A stretch of DNA of 64,000 nucleotides from CAYNVQ01 sp964400735 (GTDB lineage: Bacteria > Acidobacteriota > Aminicenantia > Aminicenantales > Aminicenantaceae), in assembly GCA_964400735.1 (NCBI GenBank), contig CAYNVQ010000008.1:124001-188000 (forward strand), in the 5' to 3' direction. Each line of letters starts with the position of its first letter. The first letter of the stretch is position 1. This document shows positions 24,030 through 32,889 of this stretch, one piece after another. Under the pieces are notes generated by a model. That model made no database searches and was not told the DNA's origin. It saw only the letters and a program-made list of their open reading frames with translations. The position numbers and the translations under genes are program-made.

Positions 24030-25274
24030 ATGAGCGAAGAGAAAAAACCGGCCATCAAAAAGATCCAGGCAACCGGTTTCATGAAGAAGATAATGGCCGA
24101 TTATTTTTACGAGATGGATGAGGCCAAAAAAGAAGGATCGCCCAAGGTCGCCTGGTGCACGAGTGTAGGGCCGGCCGAGCTGCTATTAAGCCTGGGATTC
24201 CTTGTCTATTATCCCGAAAATCACGGTGCGATCCTGGGTTCTTCCCGCACAGCCACCAACTATATCCCTGTGGCCAACGCCATCGGGTATTCGCCGGACA
24301 TTTGTTCTTATCTCACCAGCGATATCGGCGCTTTTATCAAGAAAGAAACGCCGATCACGCGGGCTTATGAAGGAATCGAGGGAGTGCCTTTGCCCGATGT
24401 CCTGGTCTACAATACCAATCAGTGCCGGGATGTTCAGGACTGGTTTTCCTGGTATTCTCGAGAGCTGAACGTGCCGGCCCTCGGCATATCCACCTACCGC
24501 AACATCGGCACCATAACCGATGATCATCTCTCCAGCATAGAAAAGCAGATCAAGGCTTTGATTCCTCGTTTGGAAGAGATTTCGGGAGAAAAATTCGACA
24601 TAGATAAATTCCGGCATTCGCTGGGACTTTCCTACGATTGCACTCAGCTTTGGAAAAAAATCCTCGAGACGAACAAAGCCATCCCGGCTCCCATTAGCTT
24701 CTTCGATGAAACCATCCATATGGGACCGGCTGTTGTTCTCCGGGGGACAGAAACGGCTGTGGAGTACTACAAGGTGCTCCTTCGGGAACTGGAGGAGCGG
24801 ATTGCACAAAAAGAGGGAGCTGTTGAGGATGAGAAATTCCGCCTGTATTGGGAAGGGATGCCCATATGGGGAAAGCTGCGGGATCTGGCTGAGCTGTTCA
24901 TCAGTTTGAAATCAGCCGTGATCGCCTCCACCTACTGCAATAGCTGGATATTCGATTCCTTTGATCCTAAGGATCCCTTCCTGAGCATGGCACGGGCCTA
25001 TACAGAGATTTTCATCGTCAGGGATGAAAATTTCAAGGAAAAATATATCGAAGAAATGGCCAATATGTACAGGCTGAACGGCCTTTTGTTCCACGATGCC
25101 AAGACCTGTCCGAACAATTCCAACAACCGCTATGGTATGCCCGAGAGGCTGGAGAAAAAGCTCGGAATCCCTACCCTGACCATCAACGGGGATTTGAACG
25201 ACCTTCGCTGTTACTCGGAAGAGCAGGCCAAAACCAATATCGAAGCATTTGTCGAACAACTTGAGAGCCGTTAG
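24030..25274 (+). CDS. 2-Hydroxyacyl-CoA dehydratase / benzoyl-CoA reductase family Fe-S subunit
   Basis: 414 aa with the family hallmarks: AWCTSVGPAELL (Cys43), DICSYLTSDIGA (Cys92), NTNQCRDVQDWF (Cys132), a central helical part with PISFFDE and VVLRGTETAVEYY, then TYCNSW (Cys303), KTCPNNSN (Cys360) and Cys394. Members bind 4Fe-4S clusters and, once activated by an ATPase, use very low-potential electrons for dehydration of 2-hydroxyacyl-CoA or dearomatisation of benzoyl-CoA (BcrB/BzdO-type). The central region reads most like BcrB/BzdO to me. Unlike BcrBC or HgdAB only one such subunit is encoded here, paired with one activator; a homodimeric double-cubane-cluster protein is an alternative, and seven cysteines would allow it. 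Strong AAGGAGGAATA before the ATG. Confidence 0.82.
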   Translation: MSEEKKPAIKKIQATGFMKKIMADYFYEMDEAKKEGSPKVAWCTSVGPAELLLSLGFLVYYPENHGAILGSSRTATNYIPVANAIGYSPDICSYLTSDIGAFIKKETPITRAYEGIEGVPLPDVLVYNTNQCRDVQDWFSWYSRELNVPALGISTYRNIGTITDDHLSSIEKQIKALIPRLEEISGEKFDIDKFRHSLGLSYDCTQLWKKILETNKAIPAPISFFDETIHMGPAVVLRGTETAVEYYKVLLRELEERIAQKEGAVEDEKFRLYWEGMPIWGKLRDLAELFISLKSAVIASTYCNSWIFDSFDPKDPFLSMARAYTEIFIVRDENFKEKYIEEMANMYRLNGLLFHDAKTCPNNSNNRYGMPERLEKKLGIPTLTINGDLNDLRCYSEEQAKTNIEAFVEQLESR

Positions 25275-25386
25275 TCCGTTCGCTCGATTGGCTTATGGAT
25301 GAGGGGCGGTCCGATGAATCGAAGCTACGGGGGCTGGTTTTGTCGGATCGTCGTGAGATTTCCGGCTGGCCGATGGACAAGATGAT

Positions 25387-26172
25387 ATGAAATATTTGGT
25401 TGGCATCGATGTCGGTGCTTCCACAACAAAAGCCGTTATCATTAATATAGATAAAAAGATTCTCGGACATTCTGTGGTTCATTCGGGGGCGGATTTCCAG
25501 GGTGCCGCGAAAAAGGCTTTAAAAAAAGCGGCGGGCGAGAACATGAAAGACGTGCTGGGAAGCGGTCATGCAATAAGCACGGGGTACGGGAGACGAAACG
25601 TCCCTTTCGTACAAGCGACCAAGACCGAAATAAGCTGCCATGCCAAGGGGAGCTATTTTTATTTTTCTCGGGCCCATACCCTTATCGACATCGGGGGGCA
25701 GGATAGCAAAATTATCAGGATCAATGCTGACGGTCGGCGTACCGGATTCAAGATGAACCGTAAATGTGCGGCTGGGACAGGCGCGTTTCTCGAAGAAATC
25801 GCCAATCGCCTCAAGATTCGAATCGATAAGCTCGATGGTCTGGCGCGAAAGGCCACCAAGGATGTCTCTATCGGAAGCTACTGCACGGTGTTCACGGCCA
25901 CCGAAATTTTGACCAAGATCCGGCAGAATGTCTTGGTCGAGGACATCGTTAAAGGAATTTTCGATTCTGTGATAAAAAGGGCACTGGAGATGGATCCTCT
26001 GGAAGGAAACATCGTGATGAGCGGGGGAGTTGTGGCCCACAATCCTTACCTGGTTAAAATGTTCGAACAGAAGCTCGGGAAAGAGATTTTCGTTCCCCCT
26101 CTCCCCCAATTGACCGGCGCCCTCGGTGCAGCATTATATGCTTTGGAAAACAAAGGAGGCAAAGATGCTTGA
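25387..26172 (+). CDS. ATP-dependent activator of 2-hydroxyacyl-CoA dehydratase/benzoyl-CoA reductase (HgdC/BcrD-type)
   Basis: 261 aa ASKHA-fold protein, the usual length of HgdC-type activators. Phosphate-1 motif GIDVGASTTKA, DIGGQDSK (phosphate-2), the cluster-binding NRKCAAGTGAFLE and the second Cys in GSYCTVFTATE that together hold one 4Fe-4S per dimer, and MSGGVVAHN (adenosine motif). It hydrolyses ATP to push one electron into the partner dehydratase/reductase. Located 112 bases after that partner. Its 3' end overlaps the start of the acyl-CoA synthetase gene by 8 bases, so translation is coupled. Confidence 0.92.
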   Translation: MKYLVGIDVGASTTKAVIINIDKKILGHSVVHSGADFQGAAKKALKKAAGENMKDVLGSGHAISTGYGRRNVPFVQATKTEISCHAKGSYFYFSRAHTLIDIGGQDSKIIRINADGRRTGFKMNRKCAAGTGAFLEEIANRLKIRIDKLDGLARKATKDVSIGSYCTVFTATEILTKIRQNVLVEDIVKGIFDSVIKRALEMDPLEGNIVMSGGVVAHNPYLVKMFEQKLGKEIFVPPLPQLTGALGAALYALENKGGKDA

Positions 26173-28243
26173 TGCGTTATTTAAGCCCAGGTCAGTGGCC
26201 ATCATCGGAGCTTCGAACAATCCTCTGAGCATCGGCCACATTGTCATGCAAAACCTTCTGGACCATAATTTTCAGGGGCCGATTTATCCCATCAATCCCA
26301 AGGCGAAAGCTATCAAGAGTTTCAAGGCCTATGCATCCGTCACGCAAATTCCGGATGAGGTCGATCTAGTGAATATTTCCATCAAAAACACGCTCGTTCC
26401 CTATGTGCTGGAGGATTGTGGGAAAAAAGGGGTCAAATTCGCCATCGTTCATACGGCCGGCTTCAAGGAGGTGGGGGAGGAAGGGCGCCAGCTCGAACGC
26501 CAGATCGTGAAGATCGCCCAAAAATACGGGATGAGAATCTACGGACCTAACTCCCAGGGCATTCAGAATTCCGATCCGGCCGTTTCGGTTTACGCCAATT
26601 TCACGTTCGTTCCTATGTTCCCGGGCAATATCTCCATCGTGGCTCAGAGCGGTGGCGTTGGGGAAACTCTGAAACTCCACCTCTACCGGATCGGCAAAGG
26701 CATCAGGATGTATTCCAGCTTCGGTAATGAAGCCGATGTGAGCATGAACGAGATCATCGATTACTACGGCCAGGACGAGGAGACCAAAGTCATCATGGTC
26801 CATATCGAAACCTTCAAGGATCCGGCTGGATTTCTCGAAGTAGCAGGACGGGTGACGAAGAAAAAACCCATCCTTGCCTTGAAAACCGGAAAGACATCCG
26901 AAGGGACCAAAGCCGTGGCTTCCCACACAGGTTCTTTGGTCGAACAGGAAACCATCGCCGATGTGATCTTCAAAAAGGCGGGGGTACTCCGCTTCCATAG
27001 TCAGCAGGACATGATCGATGCGGCCATCGCCTTCTCCTCTCAATCCGTTCCCAAGGGGGATAAAGTTTGCATCGTGACCAACACCGGGGGACCAGGAATC
27101 ATCGCTGTGGACGAATGCATGGCGGCCGGTTTGCAATTGGCCCGGTTGAGCGCAAGGACCGAAAACACCCTGAAAAAACTCGTTTTTCAGGAAGCCATCG
27201 TTTCCAATCCGGTGGATGTGGTGGCCACTGCTGGCCCCGAACAATACGGAGGCACAGTCGCCGCGCTCCTCAAAGACCCTCAAATCGACTCTCTTCTTCT
27301 TGTATTCGTAACGGCACCGTTCGTGGATTGTGAGGGTATCGCCCGCAAATTGGGGGAGATCGGCAAAACGGCCGGAAAGCCTATTGTCTGCCAGGTAATC
27401 ACCATCGAAAAGTGGCAGGAGGTCATTCGGCTCATTCGAAAGGGCGGGATTCCCGTCTATGATTATGCGGAAACCGCAGCCAGGGTTCTTTCGGCCATGT
27501 CCGAATATGACAGAATCCTCCAAAAAAAAGAGCCTTCTTATAAAAAGTTTAAGCCTCAAAAAGCGAAGGTAAAGGCCCTACTCAGCCCTCGCAAAGGAAA
27601 GGGACGATTTCTTCCTCAGATGGATGTGTTTGAAATTCTTCAGTCCTATGGCATACCTATGGTAAAATCATTGAGTTTCAAGAAAAAAGAGGATCTGGAT
27701 AAGACAGCGAAAAAGATAGGTTATCCCTTGGTCCTCAAAGCGGATTCAGAAAAAATCATCCACAAAACGGAATCCGGTGCGGTCGCCCTCGATATCGAAG
27801 ATGGAAAAGCGCTCAAATCGGCTTTCGGAAAGATGGCCAGGAAATTCGCCAAAATAAATCCGACTTATATTTTGCAAGAATATATTTCGGGCGGAAAAGA
27901 AGTGATCATGGGGATCAAGCGGAACCAAGGCCTTCCACCAACGGTCATGTTCGGGTTGGGCGGAATCTTTGTCGAAACGCTCAAGGATGTTCAGTTCCGG
28001 CTGGCTCCGCTTTCTCAGGAGGACGCCTTGGAGATGATCCAAGGCATCAAGGGATACCCTGTTTTAACAGGGATCCGAGGTGAGAGGCCGGTGGATGTCG
28101 ATAGACTTGTGGATATCCTTCTGCGGCTTTCTCAGCTTGCTTCTGACTTTTCCGAGATAGAAGAGATGGATCTCAACCCTGTATTCGCCCTTGAGGAGGG
28201 TAAGGGGGCGGTGGCCGTCGATGCCCGCTTAAAAGTCGTTTGA
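26165..28243 (+). CDS. NDP-forming acyl-CoA/acetyl-CoA synthetase (fused alpha-beta)
   Basis: 692 aa from the ATG at 26165, which has AAAGGAGG 5 bases upstream. Order of parts: CoA-binding Rossmann domain (LFKPRSVAIIGASNNP), the two succinyl-CoA-synthetase-like ligase domains (AQSGGVGETL, KTGKTSEGTKAVASHTGS with the phospho-His, about residues 255-265) and an ATP-grasp domain at residues about 480-692 (GYPLVLKADSE, QEYISGGKEVIMG, GLGGIFVETLKD). It makes ATP or GTP from an acyl-CoA, typically acetyl-CoA to acetate, so it can conserve energy from the aromatic pathway. The reverse direction, activating an aromatic acid, is also possible. It overlaps the activator gene by 8 bases. Confidence 0.88.
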   Translation: MLDALFKPRSVAIIGASNNPLSIGHIVMQNLLDHNFQGPIYPINPKAKAIKSFKAYASVTQIPDEVDLVNISIKNTLVPYVLEDCGKKGVKFAIVHTAGFKEVGEEGRQLERQIVKIAQKYGMRIYGPNSQGIQNSDPAVSVYANFTFVPMFPGNISIVAQSGGVGETLKLHLYRIGKGIRMYSSFGNEADVSMNEIIDYYGQDEETKVIMVHIETFKDPAGFLEVAGRVTKKKPILALKTGKTSEGTKAVASHTGSLVEQETIADVIFKKAGVLRFHSQQDMIDAAIAFSSQSVPKGDKVCIVTNTGGPGIIAVDECMAAGLQLARLSARTENTLKKLVFQEAIVSNPVDVVATAGPEQYGGTVAALLKDPQIDSLLLVFVTAPFVDCEGIARKLGEIGKTAGKPIVCQVITIEKWQEVIRLIRKGGIPVYDYAETAARVLSAMSEYDRILQKKEPSYKKFKPQKAKVKALLSPRKGKGRFLPQMDVFEILQSYGIPMVKSLSFKKKEDLDKTAKKIGYPLVLKADSEKIIHKTESGAVALDIEDGKALKSAFGKMARKFAKINPTYILQEYISGGKEVIMGIKRNQGLPPTVMFGLGGIFVETLKDVQFRLAPLSQEDALEMIQGIKGYPVLTGIRGERPVDVDRLVDILLRLSQLASDFSEIEEMDLNPVFALEEGKGAVAVDARLKVV

Positions 28244-28277
28244 GCTGAATATTTCAGTCTAGGAAGAGACGTCGAAA

Positions 28278-29693
28278 ATGAATTGGATTCCTCTCGGTAT
28301 CGTTTTTCTGTACATCATCATTTTATTCGTGATCACCTGGGGAACCCGCCGGTTGAGCCGCGGGGGTATGATCGGTTACCTCCTGGCAGGGCGAGAATTG
28401 CCGTATTGGGTAGTGGCTCCCCTTCTGACCGGGTTGGCCATAGGCGGAGCATCCACCATCGGGGTGGCAGAGAGGGCCTATAAATCCGGGCTTGCCGCCG
28501 GCTGGTACAATGCGGCATGGGCCGCAGGAGCCCTTTTAGTGGGCCTTGTGGTAGCCCGCCGGTACCGTCGATTGGAGATCACCACCATTCCCGAGTTTTT
28601 CGAAAGGCATTACAATACAGCCGGTAGGATAATCGGGGTCATCGGGCAGCTCCTTCTTCAAATCGTCATCACCTCTCTGCAGTATGTGGCAGGGGGGGCT
28701 ATCCTTTCCTCTCTTCTTCCGGATGTGTTTTCCTTCCAGTCGGGGATGTTGGTGACGGCCTTGGTTTTTGTCGGGATCACCCTAATCGGTGGATTTTGGG
28801 CAGCCGGGTTGACCAACATCATCAACGTGGTCTTCATATATGCTGGTGTTCTCTTGGGAGCAGTGCTGGCTATCGGAAAGGTCGGGGGGTGGAGAGAACT
28901 GGCGCTGAAACTCCCTGCGGACCATCCAGGTTTTGACCTGGGAGCCATTGGCTGGAGCCTTGTCTTCGCCTGGTTTTTAGTGATGTGCACCATGACCTTT
29001 TCTGTGCAGTCCGTCGTCCAGATCAGTTTTGCCGCTAAGGACGCCCCTTCGGCCCGGAAAGGATTTCTCTTGGGTGGCTTGATTATTTTTCCCGTCGGAT
29101 TCATCAGCGCCTTGATCGGACTGGCTGCTACTGTGCTTCATCCGGGAATCATCCCCACTGAAGCGTTGCCTCGCACTGTGCTCGGCTTGAGTCCTCTGGT
29201 AGCCGGTGTCGTGCTGGCCGGGCTTTGGGCCGCCGACGTGTCCACCGCATCCGCTCTTCTTGTGGGGAGCGCCACCCTGGTGGTAGGGGATCTGGTCAAG
29301 AGATTTTGGATCCCTGACCTTTCCGAAAAAAAGGAGAGGATGATCTCGCGTCTGGCCGTGCTCATCCTGAGCATTTTTACCTATCTTCTCGCCATTTCGG
29401 TGCGCGGAATCCTGCAGACTTTGCTTGTCGGGTTGACCTTGACCACCGCCTATACTCTAGTGACCTTGATGACCGTTTTCTGCCCCAAGATCTGCCGGAG
29501 ATCACATGCGACCTGGACCCTGCTCACCGCCATGGGGGCCCTTGCCCTCTGGCTGATTTTTCCGGCGATTCCTGCATTCTTTGGCCGGCTCCATCTTCCC
29601 CATCCGATCTTCTTTTGCTGGATAGTCAGCCTCCTCACCTTCTTTTTGATCGCATTGATCGATAGGAGAAAAATTGAGGAGGCTTTATCTTGA
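28278..29693 (+). CDS. Sodium:solute symporter (SSS family)
   Basis: 471 aa, about 12-13 hydrophobic helices. N-terminal GYLLAGRELPYWVVAPLLTG and ATGGAST-like GLAIGGASTIGVAERAY correspond to the conserved sodium site around helix 1 of the family, and the middle has GGFWAAGLTNIINVVFIYAG. Members import sugars, proline, pantothenate or monocarboxylates with Na+. Between the acyl-CoA synthetase (34 bases upstream) and bamA, an aromatic or other carboxylate is an attractive substrate, but this is inference. The -35 of the bamA promoter overlaps its stop codon. Confidence 0.85.
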   Translation: MNWIPLGIVFLYIIILFVITWGTRRLSRGGMIGYLLAGRELPYWVVAPLLTGLAIGGASTIGVAERAYKSGLAAGWYNAAWAAGALLVGLVVARRYRRLEITTIPEFFERHYNTAGRIIGVIGQLLLQIVITSLQYVAGGAILSSLLPDVFSFQSGMLVTALVFVGITLIGGFWAAGLTNIINVVFIYAGVLLGAVLAIGKVGGWRELALKLPADHPGFDLGAIGWSLVFAWFLVMCTMTFSVQSVVQISFAAKDAPSARKGFLLGGLIIFPVGFISALIGLAATVLHPGIIPTEALPRTVLGLSPLVAGVVLAGLWAADVSTASALLVGSATLVVGDLVKRFWIPDLSEKKERMISRLAVLILSIFTYLLAISVRGILQTLLVGLTLTTAYTLVTLMTVFCPKICRRSHATWTLLTAMGALALWLIFPAIPAFFGRLHLPHPIFFCWIVSLLTFFLIALIDRRKIEEALS

Positions 29694-29718
29694 CACTTTC
29701 CAGTAGGGAAAGTAGTAT
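29690..29718 (+). promoter_or_regulatory. Predicted bamA promoter with inverted-repeat operator in the spacer
   Basis: TTGACA (29690-29695), a spacer of exactly 17 bases and TAGTAT (29713-29718). The spacer is entirely a dyad: CTTTCC, 5-base loop AGTAG, GGAAAG. It lies 68 bases before the bamA ATG. Confidence 0.6.
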
Positions 29719-29786
29719 TCTTTTTGAAAAAAGATTGGATGTCTGTGAGTGACAGGAAATTCCAATTGTTTAAAAAGGAGGACCGG

Positions 29787-30917
29787 ATGAGCTTAGACTG
29801 GTTGAAAAGGGATAAGGAGATCAAGGACCATCTGATCGGGGGAGGGGAGCATTGGGGGACAGAGCCTCCCTGTACAATGTACGAGAAGAGGCCTATCCTC
29901 GATCCTTCGGGCAAAGAAATAGAAGGACTGCACGCAGCATGGATCATTTTGAACAATCCAGCTCAGTACAACTCTTACACCACCAAAATGGTGAAGGGAG
30001 TGATCGCAGGATTCCAGAATGCTTCGCTGGACAGAAGCGTGGTCGCGGTGGTTTTTACGGCTGTTGGTGACAGAGCTTTTTGTACGGGCGGCAACACAAA
30101 GGAATATGCCGAATACTATGCCGGCAGACCCAACGAGTACGGCGAATACATGGACCTATTCAATGGCATGGTGGATGCGATCTTGATGTGTAAGAAACCC
30201 ACGATTTGCCGGGTGAACGGGATGAGGGTCGCTGGAGGGCAAGAGATCGGGATGGCCTGCGATATCGCTCTTGCGGCCGACACGGCTATCTTCGGACAAG
30301 CCGGCCCCCGGCATGGCTCGGCCCCGGATGGCGGATCTTCGGATTTTCTACCTTGGTTTTTGAGTATCGAAGACGCGATCTGGAATTGTGTATCCTGTGA
30401 GCTTTGGAGTGCTTACAAGATGAAGAGGCTGGGCTTGGTTACCCAGGTGCTTCCGGTGATCAAGCAGGGAGAGAAATTCATCCGCAATCCAGCGGTCATT
30501 ATCGATAAATACGTGGAAGACGGGGAGATCGTGTTTGGGGAAATGAAAAAAGGAGCGGAAGCGAAAGAGGCCCGCGAGTTTCTCAAGACAGCCACCATTG
30601 ATTTCGAACTTCTGAACAAGGCGGTTCAGGATGTGATCTGGAAATTCACCAACCTTTTTCCAGGCTGCCTGATCAAATCCATCGACAGCGTGCGGGCCAA
30701 AAAAAAGTTCTTCTGGGACATGGCGAAAAATTACAACCGGCACTGGCTGGCGGTCAACATGATGACCGAAGCCTTCATGGGATTTCATGCCTTTAACGCC
30801 AAGAAGGTCACCGGCCAGGACGTCATCGATTTTATCAAGTACAGACAGTTGATCGCTCAAGGGCATTCGGTGGACGAGTCTTTCATGGAGGCCGTCATGC
30901 CCGCTCCCAAAGAATAA
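29787..30917 (+). CDS. bamA: 6-Oxocyclohex-1-ene-1-carbonyl-CoA hydrolase (ring-opening)
   Basis: 376 aa from the ATG at 29787 (AAAAAGGAGGACCGG upstream). This large crotonase-family member has the BamA/Oah signatures almost unchanged: NPAQYNSYTTKMVK, RAFCTGGNTKEYAEYYAGRP, RVNGMRVAGGQEIGMACD, FGQAGPRHGSAPDGGSSDFL and LALNMMTEA-like LAVNMMTEAFMGFHAFN. BamA adds water and hydrolytically opens the alicyclic ring, giving 3-hydroxypimelyl-CoA; it is the accepted marker gene of anaerobic aromatic degradation. Followed by an SDR, a thiolase and DUF35 protein suited to turn 3-hydroxypimelyl-CoA into glutaryl-CoA and acetyl-CoA. Has its own promoter, with a spacer dyad. Confidence 0.93.
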   Translation: MSLDWLKRDKEIKDHLIGGGEHWGTEPPCTMYEKRPILDPSGKEIEGLHAAWIILNNPAQYNSYTTKMVKGVIAGFQNASLDRSVVAVVFTAVGDRAFCTGGNTKEYAEYYAGRPNEYGEYMDLFNGMVDAILMCKKPTICRVNGMRVAGGQEIGMACDIALAADTAIFGQAGPRHGSAPDGGSSDFLPWFLSIEDAIWNCVSCELWSAYKMKRLGLVTQVLPVIKQGEKFIRNPAVIIDKYVEDGEIVFGEMKKGAEAKEAREFLKTATIDFELLNKAVQDVIWKFTNLFPGCLIKSIDSVRAKKKFFWDMAKNYNRHWLAVNMMTEAFMGFHAFNAKKVTGQDVIDFIKYRQLIAQGHSVDESFMEAVMPAPKE

Positions 30918-30967
30918 GGAGAGACGGAGTTTTTAATGGCACTGAAAAAAGCGAGAGAGGAGGAAAA

Positions 30968-31711
30968 ATGGATTTAGTAGGTAAAGTGGCCCTGGTCACC
31001 GGCGGAAGCATGGGGATAGGCACGGCGATTTCTCTGGACCTGGGGGCAAACGGTGCCGATGTGGCCTTGACTTACCGCAGCCATGGGGCAGAGGCCTTGG
31101 CGGTTGCGGAAAAGATCCAAGCCCAGGGGCGCAAAGCTAAAGCATACAAGATCGATATCTCCCAGTTCGAGGCCGTACAGGATCTGGTGAAAGAGGTCCT
31201 GGAGGAGTTCGGCCATATCGATATTCTGGTCAACAACGCCGGGATGAACTGGGATGGGGTTGTCTGGAAGATGACCGAAGAGCAATGGGATACCGTGATC
31301 AATGTGGACCTCAAAGGGACCTTCAACTTCATTCGGGCCGTCGCCCCGATCTTCAAAGAGCAGCAATCCGGAAAAATCGTCAATCTTACCTCCATAAATG
31401 CTATGAGGGGAAGGTTCGGCCAATCCAATTATACAGCGGCCAAAGCGGGGACCATCGCCTTGACCAAAACCGTAGCCAAGGAGCTGGGAAAGTTCAGGGT
31501 CAACGTCAATGCTGTTGCACCGGGTCTTATCGAGACAGAAATGATCAAATCCATGCCTGAAGATTTCAAGCAAAGGTCAAAGGCCGAGACAGTATTCGAT
31601 GCCCTGGGTACACCCGAAGAGGTCGCCTATCTGGTGACATTCTTGTGCAGTGAGAAAGCCCGGCACATTACCGGTGAAGTCATCAAGGTCGATGGCGGCC
31701 AGTACATTTGA
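30968..31711 (+). CDS. SDR-family dehydrogenase, candidate 3-hydroxypimelyl-CoA dehydrogenase
   Basis: 247 aa classical SDR of FabG type: cofactor motif TGGSMGIG (residues about 10-17), NNAG, catalytic Ser in NLTSINAM, Tyr and Lys in SNYTAAKAG, and the PGLIETEM region. A typical NAD(P)-dependent 3-hydroxyacyl oxidoreductase. It follows bamA by 50 bases and precedes a thiolase by 10 bases, so the natural step is oxidation of the 3-hydroxypimelyl-CoA made by BamA (inference from order). GGAGGAAAA before the ATG. A plain 3-oxoacyl-ACP reductase is less likely, since no other fatty-acid synthesis gene is nearby. Confidence 0.85.
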   Translation: MDLVGKVALVTGGSMGIGTAISLDLGANGADVALTYRSHGAEALAVAEKIQAQGRKAKAYKIDISQFEAVQDLVKEVLEEFGHIDILVNNAGMNWDGVVWKMTEEQWDTVINVDLKGTFNFIRAVAPIFKEQQSGKIVNLTSINAMRGRFGQSNYTAAKAGTIALTKTVAKELGKFRVNVNAVAPGLIETEMIKSMPEDFKQRSKAETVFDALGTPEEVAYLVTFLCSEKARHITGEVIKVDGGQYI

Positions 31712-31721
31712 GGAGGATGAG

Positions 31722-32888
31722 ATGAGAAAAGTGGCTATTATCGGCGTCGGGCAGAGTGCCTTTATGCGCGGGTATCCAGGGTCGATCAGAGAGCTGGCCT
31801 TCGAAGGATTCAAAGAAGCTCTAAAGGATGCCAATATAACGACCACGGATATAGATGCATCCATCGTTTGTTCGGCGCCCGAGTACGACAAGCAGCGTTC
31901 GCCATCCGGTGTGTTTGCCGAATATCTTGGGCTGACCCCCCAGCCTACCTTTTATCTGGAAAGCCTTTGCTCTTCGACCAGCATGGGGCTGCGAATGGCC
32001 TATTCCCTGATCAGATCCGGCCTCCATGAAGTCATCGCTGTAGTGGGCTTCCAGAAAATGTCGGAGATATCCTCGGCGGAATCCCAAGAAAGGATGGGAC
32101 GGGGCGCGGACATCCAGTGGGAGAGTCCGTTCGGCACCATGATGCCCGCCTACTATGCCATGTTCGCCAAGGCCCATATGGAAAAATACGGAACAACCCT
32201 CGAAGATCTGGCTCTGGTGCGGGTGAAGTCGGCCACCTACGGACAGATCAACGAAAAGGCCCTTTTCCGGAAACCCGTGGCACGGGAGAATTTTTCCGAT
32301 CCGGATCACTTTATGTCCGGTCCGGTCTCCAGCCCCCTCAGAGTTGGTGACTGCTGCGCCAATGCAGATGGAAGTTCCTGCCTGATCGTCGCGTCAGAGG
32401 AGAAGGCAAAGGTACTGAGTGAAAAGCCGGTATGGATTTTGGGGCTGGGAGCAGCATCGGCGAGTGTCAACATGTCGGGACGCGAAATGTTTACGGGATT
32501 ATCCGTTGCCAGGCTGGCTGCACAGAAGGCCTATGAGATGGCAGGGATCAAACCGAAACATGTGGATGTGGCCGAGGTCCACGATTGTTTCACCATCTCC
32601 GAAATCATGGCTTACGAGGACCTGGGATTTGTGGAACCCGGAGATGGAAAAAATCTGATCAGGAGCAAAGAAACCTACAAGGATGGTTTGTATCCCGTCA
32701 ATGTGGACGGCGGACTGCTGTCCAAAGGCCATCCTATCGGAGCGACCGGAGGCTCTCAGATCAGGACCATCGTCCTCGAACTAAGAGGAGAGGCAGGCGA
32801 AATGCAGGTGGAGGATCCTGGGATCGGGCTGGTCCATAATATCGGGGGAGTGGGCCTTTACGGGGTGGTGACTATTTTAGGGAGATGA
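31722..32888 (+). CDS. Thiolase (archaeal/SCP-x/BbsB-type), candidate 3-oxopimelyl-CoA thiolase
   Basis: 388 aa from the ATG at 31722, with AGGAGGATGAG directly upstream; the SDR stop codon is 10 bases away. Acylated Cys83 in YLESLCSSTSMG, EVHDCF, and the catalytic His in GGLLSKGHPIGATGG. The C-terminal CxG Cys of ordinary thiolases is replaced (VHNIGGVGL), as in archaeal acetoacetyl-CoA thiolases and BbsB that act with a DUF35 partner. The partner gene follows by 1 base. Proposed reaction: 3-oxopimelyl-CoA plus CoA to glutaryl-CoA and acetyl-CoA (inference from operon order after BamA and SDR). Confidence 0.85.
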   Translation: MRKVAIIGVGQSAFMRGYPGSIRELAFEGFKEALKDANITTTDIDASIVCSAPEYDKQRSPSGVFAEYLGLTPQPTFYLESLCSSTSMGLRMAYSLIRSGLHEVIAVVGFQKMSEISSAESQERMGRGADIQWESPFGTMMPAYYAMFAKAHMEKYGTTLEDLALVRVKSATYGQINEKALFRKPVARENFSDPDHFMSGPVSSPLRVGDCCANADGSSCLIVASEEKAKVLSEKPVWILGLGAASASVNMSGREMFTGLSVARLAAQKAYEMAGIKPKHVDVAEVHDCFTISEIMAYEDLGFVEPGDGKNLIRSKETYKDGLYPVNVDGGLLSKGHPIGATGGSQIRTIVLELRGEAGEMQVEDPGIGLVHNIGGVGLYGVVTILGR

Positions 32889-32889
32889 G

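Noticed and set aside
24030..26172. A complete class I benzoyl-CoA reductase operon
   Set aside because: Only one catalytic-type subunit and one activator are present instead of BcrABCD/BzdNOPQ, and no class II BamB is seen.
26366..27559. A 397-aa minus-strand frame inside the acyl-CoA synthetase gene
   Set aside because: Shadow of a clear NDP-forming synthetase; no domain is visible in it.
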